Below are positions 1-8,289 of a DNA stretch of 14,033 nucleotides, one piece after another (positions within the stretch are counted from its first letter, which is position 1; the number at the start of each line of letters is the position of its first letter). This stretch comes from Clostridia bacterium (GTDB lineage: Bacteria; Bacillota; Clostridia; Oscillospirales; Oscillospiraceae). Location of the stretch: positions 1-14,033 of the forward strand of contig JAGKTU010000057.1 in assembly GCA_021153265.1 (NCBI GenBank), read 5' to 3'. Both the position numbers and the translations under genes were made by a program. The notes below the pieces were generated by a model that ran no database searches, was not told where the DNA came from, and saw nothing but the letters and a program-made list of their open reading frames with translations.

Positions 1-662
1 CAGGTATGCACCGGAGATCTCGGTGGGAGCGACACGCTCAGAGACCTTCTTGCCGGAGTGGTTGGTGAACTCGATCACAGCGTACATATCGGCAGTGGTG
101 CCGACAAAGTTCATCTGCATACCGATGCTGCTGCCCAGCTCCAGACGGATGCCGAGGTAGTTGGCACCCTTGACACTGATGTCGGTGATCGTGGGTTTGG
201 TGGCAGTGCCGTAGGCCTTCTGAGCCTCGGTCAGCTGGCCGTTAGCCAGATCGGTAGTGTTGTAGCCGTAATAAACCTGAGCGGCTGCGCCGTAGTTCAG
301 CATGTCGATCATCAGTGCCTTGGACTCGTCATCCTTCTTGTCCACGTTACGCATGACGTAGCCTCTAATGGAGTCGATATACTCGTTGCTGATGGCCTCG
401 CCGTCGGTATTGTAGATCACGATGGTGACCTCGTCAGCCATCTGCTTGGCAGCGATGTTGGAGTAGCCGAAGACGTAGTGGGTCTTGCCGCCGATGGAAG
501 CGGTGGTCCACTTGTCAGCGGGGATGGTCTGGGTGAAGCCGGCCATGGTAGCCTCAGCATAAGCGCCGGTGAAGTCGATGTCCTCAACTGCGGGGAATGC
601 GAAGTTCATGCCCAGAGCATTGCCCATGTCGACCTGAGAGAAGGCGATGTCGAACTTCTGAA
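1..662 (-). repeat. C-terminal domain of the secreted protein, apparently starting a second copy at the window edge
   Basis: After the last OB-like domain (ending near 680) comes a domain with the landmarks MGNALGMNF, GAYAEATM, KTHYVFGYSNIAAKQMAD, SIRGYVMR, LMIDMLNYGAAAQ, YYGYN and DLANGQLTEAQKAYGT. It is then followed at about 185-1 by a second strand set (LELGSSIGMQMNF, ADMYAVIEFTN) resembling its start. This looks like a C-terminal repeat domain of clostridial secreted proteins, function unknown. The second copy is cut by the window edge. Confidence 0.5.
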
Positions 663-3600
663 CCGGTCCGACTGCTTCACTGCAAACAATATCAGCGCGA
701 TCACGCACGCGAATACGGGGGGCTACGCCATCAAAGGAGTTGTCATAAGAAGCAAGGCCGACCACAGTAATTTCACAACCAACCTGCAAATTATTCACAT
801 CGGCATCGGTGGTGATGTAGCCGTCGATAAAGACACGACCTTCGTTGCCTGCGGCATCCTCTACAATGATGGTCTGTACCAGTCCGTTCGCCAGAGCGTA
901 GCTCTTAACAGTACCCTTCAGCAGGACAAGACTGCCCAGCATGCTGCCATCATTCAGGGCTGCTGCGGTAATCTCTGTGGGTTCAATGGGTGTGCTCTCG
1001 CCGATCAATTCGATGGAAGTTACCGCGATCTGACGCTCACCGTTATAGCTGGAGGTGGTACCGGTGATGCGAACCTTATCACCGATCTTGAAATTACCGG
1101 CAACGGGGAATGCGTTGATACCGGCAGTGCCGTCCTGCAGGTAGATGCAGTCGAAGAAAGCAGTATTCTTATCGTAACCGGAGGCGTTGGAGGTGACTAG
1201 ACCTTCGATGGTGTACTTATAGCCTTCGCCCTCCTGAGCCTGAACTTCGGCGATGCTGGAGATTTTCACAGGGTTGATGGCTTCCAGCAGGTTCTGGCAG
1301 ATCTTGTAGTTGGAGTAGTTCTTCTCGGCTGCGGAGTCCTCGATGGTAGCCTGAACCTCAAAATTCGACATAAATGCTGCGCCGGAAACGATGATCATGC
1401 CCTTATTGTCCAGCTGCTCAGTTGCGAGGATCAAGAGACGGTCATCGCCATCCGCGTAGGTATACTTGGGAATGGCTGTGCCGCCCAATCCGTCGCTGTC
1501 AGTATCAAGGGAGTAGGTGGTGCTGTGACCGAAGACAACGGGTGTCACCGTGGAGGGTAGGGTGGAGGTCATACCGTTGGCATCCACAACATGGATCGTT
1601 GCGCCGCCATACTGACTGAAGACCTCGGAGTACAGACGGTCGTTGGGATTCTCGGGATCCACCACGACTCCGTCAGCCAGGAAGCTGTCCTCGTTATAGG
1701 TGCTGAAATAGAGACGATATGCCTGACCGCCGTTGAGGGAATCGTCGTAGGTTGCGTCGTCGGAGATTCGCAGAGAAGAGCCCAGTGCTTCCAGAACCGC
1801 ATTCTGCGTAGCCGCCATGTGCTGAGATGCGGTCATGCTGGCAAGCTCTGTGGGGTAATACTCGTAGTGGTCAGACCAACCGGCAAATACCACCATGCCG
1901 CCTCCGTTGTTGAAGGTTTGGATTGCGGCGATCTCATCTTCGGTATATGTCAGCAGTGCGGTTTGCGCTGCGGCCAGACGGCGGGAGGGAGCCGTGAAGA
2001 TGAGAGCCTTGAACTTAGGATTGCTGCAGGCAGCGATCAGCTCTTCAGAGGTGGTCAGCTCGACAGTTCGGACGCTGTATCCGGCTGCCAGAGCGCTGAA
2101 GTTACCCATGGAATCCTTGTAATTACCGGCAACGTACTCATTGTAGTGGGAAGCATCAATGCCAACGTAGACCAGCTGATCGGAATCCAGAACGTCCAGA
2201 TTGACGTCCATAGTGAAGGTGTACTCTTCGCTCTCAAATTCAACTACAGCCGTCACAGTGATGGTCATGATTCTGGCTTCCGTGGGTGTGTAGGAGAAGG
2301 GGATTTCCAGAGTTCCGGATGCAGGAATGGTGTAGCCGGTGGTGTCGACACCCAGAACTTCGCCACCCTTGACGGAGTAAGTCAGAGCCTTTACGGTAGC
2401 ATCGGTGGCCTCGCTGTTGAACAGGGTAGAGGTGATGGTCAGTGCTTCCTTGGTGACAGGAGTGGAGGTTCCGCATTCGATGGAGGAGATACCCAGTTTC
2501 ATGGTTTCGCCCACCCAAACAGGTGCGGTAACGGCCAGATCGCCGTCTCCCTGAGTCACGCGGATATAGTAGTAGGAATAGTTGGGGCTCAGCTCGCAGG
2601 TCAGATTACCGGCGGCGAGAACAGCGGGGTCGTTCCATGTGTAGACGGTTTTGCCGGAGTTGACGATCACTTCCACCTTGGAAATGGAGTCGGTTGCGTC
2701 AGGATCGGCAACCGTTACACTGATGTTCAGTGTTTCGGGAACCTCGGAGATCATGGAGCCCATCATCAGATCGTTGACGGTGTAATAGATCTCCAGATTC
2801 TTGTCTTCCGTCGCATAGACACGGTAGTTGCGGATGGCTTCATAGATACCGGCTTCGGAGAAGTCATCGGTGATCACAACGTCACGGGCGTTGTTGCCGT
2901 TGCCCCACTTACCCTTGTGGTTATCCTGGTTGTTGGTGGGCGCGACATGCCAACCCTTGTCCAGAGCCATGGTGTAGTACTCATAGCTGGGGAAGTAACC
3001 ACCCTCACCGATCTGGCCTTCGCCGTTACCGACCTCGACCAAGTGGATACGGGTATCCAGAACAGCATCCCAATATGCGAAATCGCTGAACGTACCGAAG
3101 GTAGAACCGGGGTGGTTGAACTGGCTGATGGAATCGACACCTTCCGGACGGCTGATCAGCGAATAGTAGGCCTTCATGCCGGCATCGGAGGTTTTGTTGT
3201 TCAGCGTTGCGTTGTTACGGGAAACAATACCGGGGGTATTGAACGTGTTGATGTGACCGGGGCCGCCGGACCAGGTCATTTCGAAGCCGCCGATGGCGAC
3301 AACATTAGACTGAGACTGGTTGAACTGAGCAATGGTGTCCTTATAGGCTGCCCAGGTGGTCTGGCTGTATGCAGTTGCCTTGGTCATGTCAAACAGGGCG
3401 TCCTCAGGGTTTGCTTCACCGGACTTATCGAAGTAGTTGGAGTGATCCGTAAAAGCTACGAAGTCAACATTTGCACTTTCGGGCAGGGCGGCGACGTATT
3501 CCAGAGCGGAATCCAGAGTACCGGAGCCGTCGGAATAGGTGGTATGGGAGTGGAGCTGGCCGAAGTAGAGCTGATACTGTGCCTTACCTACGATGAAACT

Positions 3601-6309
3601 CCAGACCTTGGATGCTTCCTTGCCGTCGCTGCGTGTTACAGTAACGGTAACGGTGACGCGGCCGTCTGCCAGATCTTCTGCAGGCGTGTAGCTGACCATG
3701 CCGTCGGCATAGATGGCAGTCACTTCGGTCTCGCCCAACATCATAGAAATAGTGGGATTTTCGCCGCAGTTGATCACGGCAACAGAGATGGTGGGACGCT
3801 TATCGTCCTGGGTCTGATAGCCGGAGACGGGCGTAACATCACCAAAGACAGGGGTATCCTGCACGGCAACCGTGGTGCTGCCGAGAATGTCGACATTCAT
3901 GTTGTCCTTGCCGCTGACGTTGATCAAAAGCTCGCTTCCGCTGATGGCCTCAGCGGGAATCGTCACGGTGTAGCCATCTTCGGTTGCGGTATGCTCGAAG
4001 GTGGTATCACCACAGTTAACTGCCAGCTCTTTAACGCCAAAGGGAGCGCTCACAGTAAAGCTGAAGGTGTAGTCGAGACCGACGTAGGCATCCAGCATGA
4101 TGCCGAACTCGGCCTTAGGTGCATTGACAACACCGGCGGTGAGGTTGGTATTGACGCAGGGATAGAACTGGAAGGTGTAAATGTCCATATCGGTGACATT
4201 GTACATGGAGTAGGACTTATAAGAACCTGCGTAGTATTCCAGATACTGGCTGTAGGTGTCTTTGTACTTAGCAGTTCTGCTTTCCATGCTGAAGCCGCCA
4301 TTGTAAGAAGCCAGCAGCCAATCTGCGTCATTGGAAGCTTCCTTCTGATAGAAGGCGTTGCTGCCGGTGCCGTTGCTGCACAGGTAGCCGAAGGTCTCGT
4401 TGTAGAAGCGGAAGTAATCGCCGTTGCGGCTGACGGTGAAGAGCAGCGCACCATTTTCAGCGAGAACCTTTCCGTCGGTTACGGTTGCGGAGGTACTTTC
4501 GACAGAGGGGCTGGTGGTATTGTCGTCCTGAAGTGCCAGTACACCGCCGGCAGAAACGTTGTAGATCACGACAACGTCATTCGCAGCAGGCATACATTCT
4601 ACATCGGGGGCGGTTGCATTGGTAATATAGTCGGCGCTGGTGCCGTTGCGAAGCTGGTAAGTGGTATTGTAAGCGGAGCAGCAGCCATAAACGCCGATCA
4701 CATCGGCAACCGTAATACCGGTGGCCAGGGGGGCACCCTTATAAAGGTTGACGGTGCCGGTGGCATCGGTGACGGTAGTGTTGCCGGAGGCGTTGTATTC
4801 GCCCAGAGTTACGTCCTCGATGTAAACGTACTCGCTTAAGTAGTCGGCACCCATCTGGGAAACGGTAATAACCTGTGCGGGGATGGGCTCTACACCCTCC
4901 TTGACCACTTCCATGGTGGGGGAGGACATCTGCATAACGCCCTTATAGGAGACGATATTACCGGTGACCTTAACGATGTCGCCAACCTTATATTTGGCAT
5001 AATTCGTATAGTCATATACCTGGAAGCCCACGATCTGATCGTTGATGATGTCCTCCAGAATGATGGAATTGATGCTGGAAGCGCCATTATAGGCGTTGCC
5101 GTAGTGGTAGACGACCTGACCGATGACGGTGACGTTGGTTGCGGTGGCAGAATTGGCCTCCTGAATGTTCAGAACGCCTTCACCGATCATGTCATCCGTA
5201 ATGGGGTCGGCAATGGTGGGGATCTTATAAATCTGGATATCCTTCATTCCGGATTCATAGCAGGAGAAGAGGGTGCTGCCGGAGTTGTAGTGCAGCCAGT
5301 TGCGGGTGCTGTCACCGGATGCCTTGATGGTAGCCACACCGGTGGCAGCATCGATCTCGATGGTCCAGGAAGAGTTGCCGGATTTGTCTTCCTCGACACG
5401 CAGATAATTGCTGCTGCTGGAAGCAGCATAGAGGTAGCCGGTACCGACAAAGAATGCAAAAGAGCCATCGGCAGTGCCGGCTTCCAGGGTCATGACCTGA
5501 ACATCCTCGCCGAAGGTTACCTCCTTGCCATCCGCGCTCTTGGTGATGCCAACGCCGTCGCGGTTATTGTTCTTATGCGTGGCGCTCATGGCATAGTCGT
5601 ATTCCGCTGCCACAATCACGATCTCATCACCTGCAGCCAGGTCGGACACATTGGTGACCAGCTCGGCAGTTTTGAGAACGGGCTCATCCGGAACGGTGGG
5701 GTCTTCCGGCTCGACGGGCTCAGAAGGTACAGTAGGTGCTGTGGTTTCGGAGGAGGGCTCCGGGGTATCTGTACCTGCGGCACCTACCTTATAGAACTCC
5801 AGACTCCGCGAAGTAGAGCTTGTGGTTGCATAGGAGGAAAAGCCGAGATAATAAGAGCCGGCACTGCCAAAACGGTTGCAGGCGAGCTGACGGCTGGAGG
5901 CAACCTCCTGCAGTGTCCAATTCGTATCATTGGCTACTACAGTCCAGACACCTGCAGTGGCAACGTCGTCTGTCTGGTAGATGTTGTTGCCGGTATTGGT
6001 TCCATAGTAAAGATACTTGCCGTTGCCGACGTTCTTTACATAGAAACCGCCCTCCGTTTCGATCAGCTCCCACATGCAGTTGACTGCATCGGAAGTGACC
6101 GTACCGTTCGTGATCGTCAGGGATTCTGACATCAGACGGGTGGCTGTTGAGTTGGTAGTGGACATAAAGGCGGAAGTGGTTCCGTCGTCGGTTGCCTTAC
6201 TGCTGGTGCCGCAAATAAAATACGTACCTGCGGTAATGTCGGTCGCCTGTGTAATGGTGACCTTCGCTGCAGTGGAGGCTTCTGCCGCAAAGATGGATAC
6301 TGGGAGCAT
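1..6309 (-). CDS. Giant secreted multidomain protein with PHP (CehA/McbA-like) metallohydrolase domain; C-terminus beyond window, N-terminus broken
   Basis: Frame is open without a stop from 6345 to base 1; the first ATG is 6309, so at least 2103 codons. It begins with the tail of a signal peptide (VISMLPVSIFAAE). By nucleotide, domains run: module A 6260-5780; P/E/T/S-rich linker 5775-5680; module B 5655-5221; OB-fold-like segments 5140-4620; module C 4600-4150; Ig-like sandwiches 4130-3590; PHP domain 3580-2760; beta-sandwich (ending APVWVGE) to 2480; CARDB-like 2485-2180; glutamine-amidotransferase/ThuA-like segment 2170-1270 (FNNGGGMVVFAGW); two OB-like domains 1250-680; C-terminal repeats 662-1. 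The PHP metal ligands all appear present: LHSHT (3541-3555), TDH (3442-3450), GFEMTW, FNHPG (3106-3120), DNH (2917-2925). Family knowledge: PHP enzymes hydrolyse phosphoesters with a multi-metal site. Substrate is not inferable; OB folds hint at nucleic acid or glycan binding. Surface anchoring would be encoded left of the window. Third positions are rich in G/C throughout. Confidence 0.9.
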   Translation of the reverse strand, partial: MLPVSIFAAEASTAAKVTITQATDITAGTYFICGTSSKATDDGTTSAFMSTTNSTATRLMSESLTITNGTVTSDAVNCMWELIETEGGFYVKNVGNGKYLYYGTNTGNNIYQTDDVATAGVWTVVANDTNWTLQEVASSRQLACNRFGSAGSYYLGFSSYATTSSTSRSLEFYKVGAAGTDTPEPSSETTAPTVPSEPVEPEDPTVPDEPVLKTAELVTNVSDLAAGDEIVIVAAEYDYAMSATHKNNNRDGVGITKSADGKEVTFGEDVQVMTLEAGTADGSFAFFVGTGYLYAASSSSNYLRVEEDKSGNSSWTIEIDAATGVATIKASGDSTRNWLHYNSGSTLFSCYESGMKDIQIYKIPTIADPITDDMIGEGVLNIQEANSATATNVTVIGQVVYHYGNAYNGASSINSIILEDIINDQIVGFQVYDYTNYAKYKVGDIVKVTGNIVSYKGVMQMSSPTMEVVKEGVEPIPAQVITVSQMGADYLSEYVYIEDVTLGEYNASGNTTVTDATGTVNLYKGAPLATGITVADVIGVYGCCSAYNTTYQLRNGTSADYITNATAPDVECMPAANDVVVIYNVSAGGVLALQDDNTTSPSVESTSATVTDGKVLAENGALLFTVSRNGDYFRFYNETFGYLCSNGTGSNAFYQKEASNDADWLLASYNGGFSMESRTAKYKDTYSQYLEYYAGSYKSYSMYNVTDMDIYTFQFYPCVNTNLTAGVVNAPKAEFGIMLDAYVGLDYTFSFTVSAPFGVKELAVNCGDTTFEHTATEDGYTVTIPAEAISGSELLINVSGKDNMNVDILGSTTVAVQDTPVFGDVTPVSGYQTQDDKRPTISVAVINCGENPTISMMLGETEVTAIYADGMVSYTPAEDLADGRVTVTVTVTRSDGKEASKVWSFIVGKAQYQLYFGQLHSHTTYSDGSGTLDSALEYVAALPESANVDFVAFTDHSNYFDKSGEANPEDALFDMTKATAYSQTTWAAYKDTIAQFNQSQSNVVAIGGFEMTWSGGPGHINTFNTPGIVSRNNATLNNKTSDAGMKAYYSLISRPEGVDSISQFNHPGSTFGTFSDFAYWDAVLDTRIHLVEVGNGEGQIGEGGYFPSYEYYTMALDKGWHVAPTNNQDNHKGKWGNGNNARDVVITDDFSEAGIYEAIRNYRVYATEDKNLEIYYTVNDLMMGSMISEVPETLNISVTVADPDATDSISKVEVIVNSGKTVYTWNDPAVLAAGNLTCELSPNYSYYYIRVTQGDGDLAVTAPVWVGETMKLGISSIECGTSTPVTKEALTITSTLFNSEATDATVKALTYSVKGGEVLGVDTTGYTIPASGTLEIPFSYTPTEARIMTITVTAVVEFESEEYTFTMDVNLDVLDSDQLVYVGIDASHYNEYVAGNYKDSMGNFSALAAGYSVRTVELTTSEELIAACSNPKFKALIFTAPSRRLAAAQTALLTYTEDEIAAIQTFNNGGGMVVFAGWSDHYEYYPTELASMTASQHMAATQNAVLEALGSSLRISDDATYDDSLNGGQAYRLYFSTYNEDSFLADGVVVDPENPNDRLYSEVFSQYGGATIHVVDANGMTSTLPSTVTPVVFGHSTTYSLDTDSDGLGGTAIPKYTYADGDDRLLILATEQLDNKGMIIVSGAAFMSNFEVQATIEDSAAEKNYSNYKICQNLLEAINPVKISSIAEVQAQEGEGYKYTIEGLVTSNASGYDKNTAFFDCIYLQDGTAGINAFPVAGNFKIGDKVRITGTTSSYNGERQIAVTSIELIGESTPIEPTEITAAALNDGSMLGSLVLLKGTVKSYALANGLVQTIIVEDAAGNEGRVFIDGYITTDADVNNLQVGCEITVVGLASYDNSFDGVAPRIRVRDRADIVCSEAVGPVQKFDIAFSQVDMGNALGMNFAFPAVEDIDFTGAYAEATMAGFTQTIPADKWTTASIGGKTHYVFGYSNIAAKQMADEVTIVIYNTDGEAISNEYIDSIRGYVMRNVDKKDDESKALMIDMLNYGAAAQVYYGYNTTDLANGQLTEAQKAYGTATKPTITDISVKGANYLGIRLELGSSIGMQMNFVGTTADMYAVIEFTNHSGKKVSERVAPTEISGAYL
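4150..6260 (-). repeat. Three diverged copies of a beta-rich module inside the large secreted protein
   Basis: Three segments (about 6260-5780, 5655-5221 and 4600-4150) share one plan. Each opens with a short hydrophobic strand after a D/G turn (ITAGTYFI, AAGDEIVIV, AANDVVVIY). Each has a mid-module aromatic Gly-Tyr-Leu element (GKYLYYG, GTGYLYA, FGYLCS) and a W-x-(I/L) strand (NWTLQEV, SSWTIEI, ADWLLAS). Each closes with an aromatic strand (LEFYKVG, IQIYKI, YTFQFYP). Similarity is structural rather than nucleotide-level. An OB-like block separates copies B and C. The ends are approximate and homology is judged by eye. Confidence 0.45.
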
Positions 6310-6350
6310 GGAGATGACGGTAGCTGCGTTGATTTTCTGGATGGGCTATA
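6307..6350. other. Head-to-head collision point of two divergent genes
   Basis: On the minus strand the secreted-protein frame is open only to a TAG at 6346-6348, and contains no ATG, GTG or TTG upstream of 6309. The signal peptide therefore lacks its start codon and positively charged n-region. On the plus strand the same bases encode the first residues of the YibE/F protein, whose N-terminal membrane segment also looks shortened. There is no room for two promoters and ribosome binding sites. The join is probably somewhere in 6315-6335. Confidence 0.6.
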
Positions 6351-7432
6351 TTTGGGCAGCACCGGAAGATGAACCGGAGAACAAGCCTGCGGAGTACTCT
6401 AGCTACGAACGGGCAAAAGTGAAAATGAACCTGACTGACTCTACGGAAGCGGACCCGGCTTCTGATGGCGGCTTTCGTGGTGATCAGCTGTTGATCGTGG
6501 AAGTACTCACGGGACAGTATGCAGGTAAGCAGCTTCAGGTATATAATTACGTCGGTCCTCTCTATGGCGGTCCTTTGGCGGAGGGAGATACAGCGGTGCT
6601 TGCCATTTCCACCTATGCCGACGGATCGTACATTGGAACGGTCTACGAATTTGACCGAATGGAAGCTCTTGTTGTGGTACTTGGACTGTTCTTGATCGTT
6701 ACGGTATTGGTGGGCGGCAAGACGGGCGCAAAGTCCCTGATCAGCCTGCTGGTGACCCTTGTGTGCCTGTTCTACATTCTGATTCCCGGTCTTATGAAAG
6801 GTGCGCCTACTCTGCTGCTTGTGTTTGCTGTCTGTGCGTTCATTTCTGTGGTATCCCTTACGATCCTTAGCGGCGTGGAGAAGAAGTCTGTCTGCGCCAT
6901 GCTGGGAACCATTGCCGGAACGGGTATGGCGCTGCTCTTTGCGCTGCTTGCGCAGAAGTTGACACGGATCGATGGACTGCGTTTGTCTGATGTGGAACCT
7001 TTGCTGCAGCTTCGGCAGCAGGGGATGGATATCGGTCTGCGGGGGCTGCTGGCAGGCGGCATTGCCATCAGCGCTTTGGGCGCGGTCATGGATGTGACGA
7101 TGGGCATCAGCTCTGCCATGTGCGAGATCAGCGCGGCAGACCCGAAAATCACAGCGGGGAAACTGTTCCGCTCCGGTATGAATATCGGCCGGGATATGGT
7201 TGGAACCATGACGAACACCTTGATTCTGGCGTTCCTTGGCAGCAGCTTTACGCTGATCCTGTACTTATACAGCATTGGACTGCAGCCGTACCAACTTTGG
7301 AGTTCTGCGTTTCTATCTACGGAGGTCATCAGCAGCGTATCCAGCTCTGTTGGTGTGATTTTGTCCATCCCCTTGACAGCCCTGATCACCGCCTTGACAC
7401 TGACCAGAAACAGATCCCAAAATAAAAAATGA
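6308..7432 (+). CDS. YibE/F family multi-pass membrane protein
   Basis: Protein of 374 aa if begun at ATG 6308; ATG 6314 is equally possible, with GGGAG 7 nt upstream at 6302-6306. A hydrophobic N-terminal stretch (residues 4-18) is followed by an extracytoplasmic domain (about 20-118), then about seven membrane helices (119-136, 141-163, 168-188, 196-215, 246-262, 302-322, 340-365). The diagnostic YibE/F blocks are present: GAVMDVTMGISSA at 258-270 and GMNIGRDMVGTMTNT at 290-304. The family (YibE/F, PF07907) has no established biochemical role. The frame stays open upstream to about 6074, but that part is antisense to the signal peptide and module A of the opposing gene and is not credible protein. 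The native start was probably lost at the junction, so expression is doubtful as drawn. A strong terminator follows directly. Confidence 0.85.
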   Translation: MEMTVAALIFWMGYIWAAPEDEPENKPAEYSSYERAKVKMNLTDSTEADPASDGGFRGDQLLIVEVLTGQYAGKQLQVYNYVGPLYGGPLAEGDTAVLAISTYADGSYIGTVYEFDRMEALVVVLGLFLIVTVLVGGKTGAKSLISLLVTLVCLFYILIPGLMKGAPTLLLVFAVCAFISVVSLTILSGVEKKSVCAMLGTIAGTGMALLFALLAQKLTRIDGLRLSDVEPLLQLRQQGMDIGLRGLLAGGIAISALGAVMDVTMGISSAMCEISAADPKITAGKLFRSGMNIGRDMVGTMTNTLILAFLGSSFTLILYLYSIGLQPYQLWSSAFLSTEVISSVSSSVGVILSIPLTALITALTLTRNRSQNKK

Positions 7433-7438
7433 AGAAAT

Positions 7439-7470
7439 CCCCGGAAACCTAGGTTTCCGGGGACTTTTTT
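7439..7470 (+). terminator. Rho-independent terminator after the YibE/F gene, perhaps bidirectional
   Basis: Perfect 11-bp inverted repeat CCCCGGAAACC (7439-7449) / GGTTTCCGGGG (7452-7462) followed by AC and T6 (7465-7470). On the minus strand the hairpin is followed by a T-rich tract (ATTTCTTCATTTTTT). It could therefore also stop the convergent ABC operon that ends at 7519. A second, imperfect hairpin lies just right of it (CATGCTTAAAC at 7471-7481 with GTTTTGAGCATG at 7495-7506). Confidence 0.85.
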
Positions 7471-7518
7471 CATGCTTAAACGCCTGTTAAACCAGTTTTG
7501 AGCATGTAAGAGATTGAC

Positions 7519-8289
7519 TTATAAATGTCTCTTATTAAAAATCGGGATGCTGATCACAAGACAAATCACACTTAAGCCTGCAGCGATTATGAGCGAGGGC
7601 ATATATTTCTCAGCGTCAGTCAGACCGTAGATCAACGAGTTTCCGTCGGTCAAATAGGAAGGCATATACTTGCTGCATTTAGGCAACATGCCAAGCATGT
7701 ACGATGCAAACACAACGCCGCCAGTTCCGCAAAGAACGCCCGTATTTGACTTGGCGAGAGTGGAGAAGACTACCATCAGTGCGACAACCATGACACCGAA
7801 TACCCACCAGCAAACGATAGAGAAAATGAGATTTTGTGCGATGGAATTATCCCAGAAGTAAGCGGTATAGCCATATGTGATTCCGAAACACATCCAATAA
7901 CAGATCGTCCAAAGAACAGTCAGCACAGTAGCTTTGGTAACTACGACCTTGAATCGTTCCAGACCCTTTGTCAAAGATAAGATCAGTGTGCCGCTGCTGT
8001 ATTCTTTGGTCAGAATACTGCTTTCAATTAGGACGAATGCGATCAGTCCGATTGGGATGTTCTTAAAAAACTGTGTCCAGGAGTCCATGGCTGTGATCGT
8101 AACGGAGGTGATCACCATGCCGCTGGATTCCATTGTATCTGCCACGGATTCCAGTATCCAGGGAGTCAGTTTTGCAATGGCGGGATTCATAATGCCGAAC
8201 AGGACAAACAGCAAGCCCAGAAGTATGATTTTTCCGGTGCGGATCTGCTCCAGAATTTCCTTCTTCATAAAGGCAAACAGGGATTTCAT
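7519..8289 (-). CDS. ABC-2 type transporter permease
   Basis: Protein of 256 aa with about six predicted membrane helices (20-38, 78-95, 118-140, 153-177, 184-202, 230-250). Between the second and third helices lies the ABC-2 coupling segment KEYSSGTLILSLTKGLERFK (95-114). This arrangement, with a large loop after helix 1, fits the NatB/BcrB-like exporter permeases that pair with a separate ATPase. Its ATG overlaps the stop codon of the ATPase gene by 4 nt (ATGA, 8286-8289), indicating translational coupling and a shared complex. It is the last gene of the MerR-led operon. The exported substrate cannot be told from sequence; peptide antibiotics, lipids or Na+ are precedents in related families. 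Confidence 0.88.
   Translation of the reverse strand: MKSLFAFMKKEILEQIRTGKIILLGLLFVLFGIMNPAIAKLTPWILESVADTMESSGMVITSVTITAMDSWTQFFKNIPIGLIAFVLIESSILTKEYSSGTLILSLTKGLERFKVVVTKATVLTVLWTICYWMCFGITYGYTAYFWDNSIAQNLIFSIVCWWVFGVMVVALMVVFSTLAKSNTGVLCGTGGVVFASYMLGMLPKCSKYMPSYLTDGNSLIYGLTDAEKYMPSLIIAAGLSVICLVISIPIFNKRHL

Noticed and set aside
1591..4839. A 1082-codon open frame on the plus strand, and similar ones at 58-1200 and 5104-6129
   Set aside because: They are exactly codon-aligned antisense shadows of the large minus-strand gene. They stay open because that gene rarely uses TTA, CTA and TCA. Their predicted proteins are low-information mixtures rich in G, V, D and H with no domain logic, whereas the minus frame shows recognisable domains and motifs.
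6074..6307. N-terminal extension of the YibE/F reading frame
   Set aside because: It is antisense to the secreted protein's signal peptide and first module, has no YibE/F similarity and no ribosome site.
7471..7506. Small repeat or attachment site CATGCT...AGCATG
   Set aside because: Imperfect hairpin beside the terminator between convergent genes; best explained as part of the termination region.
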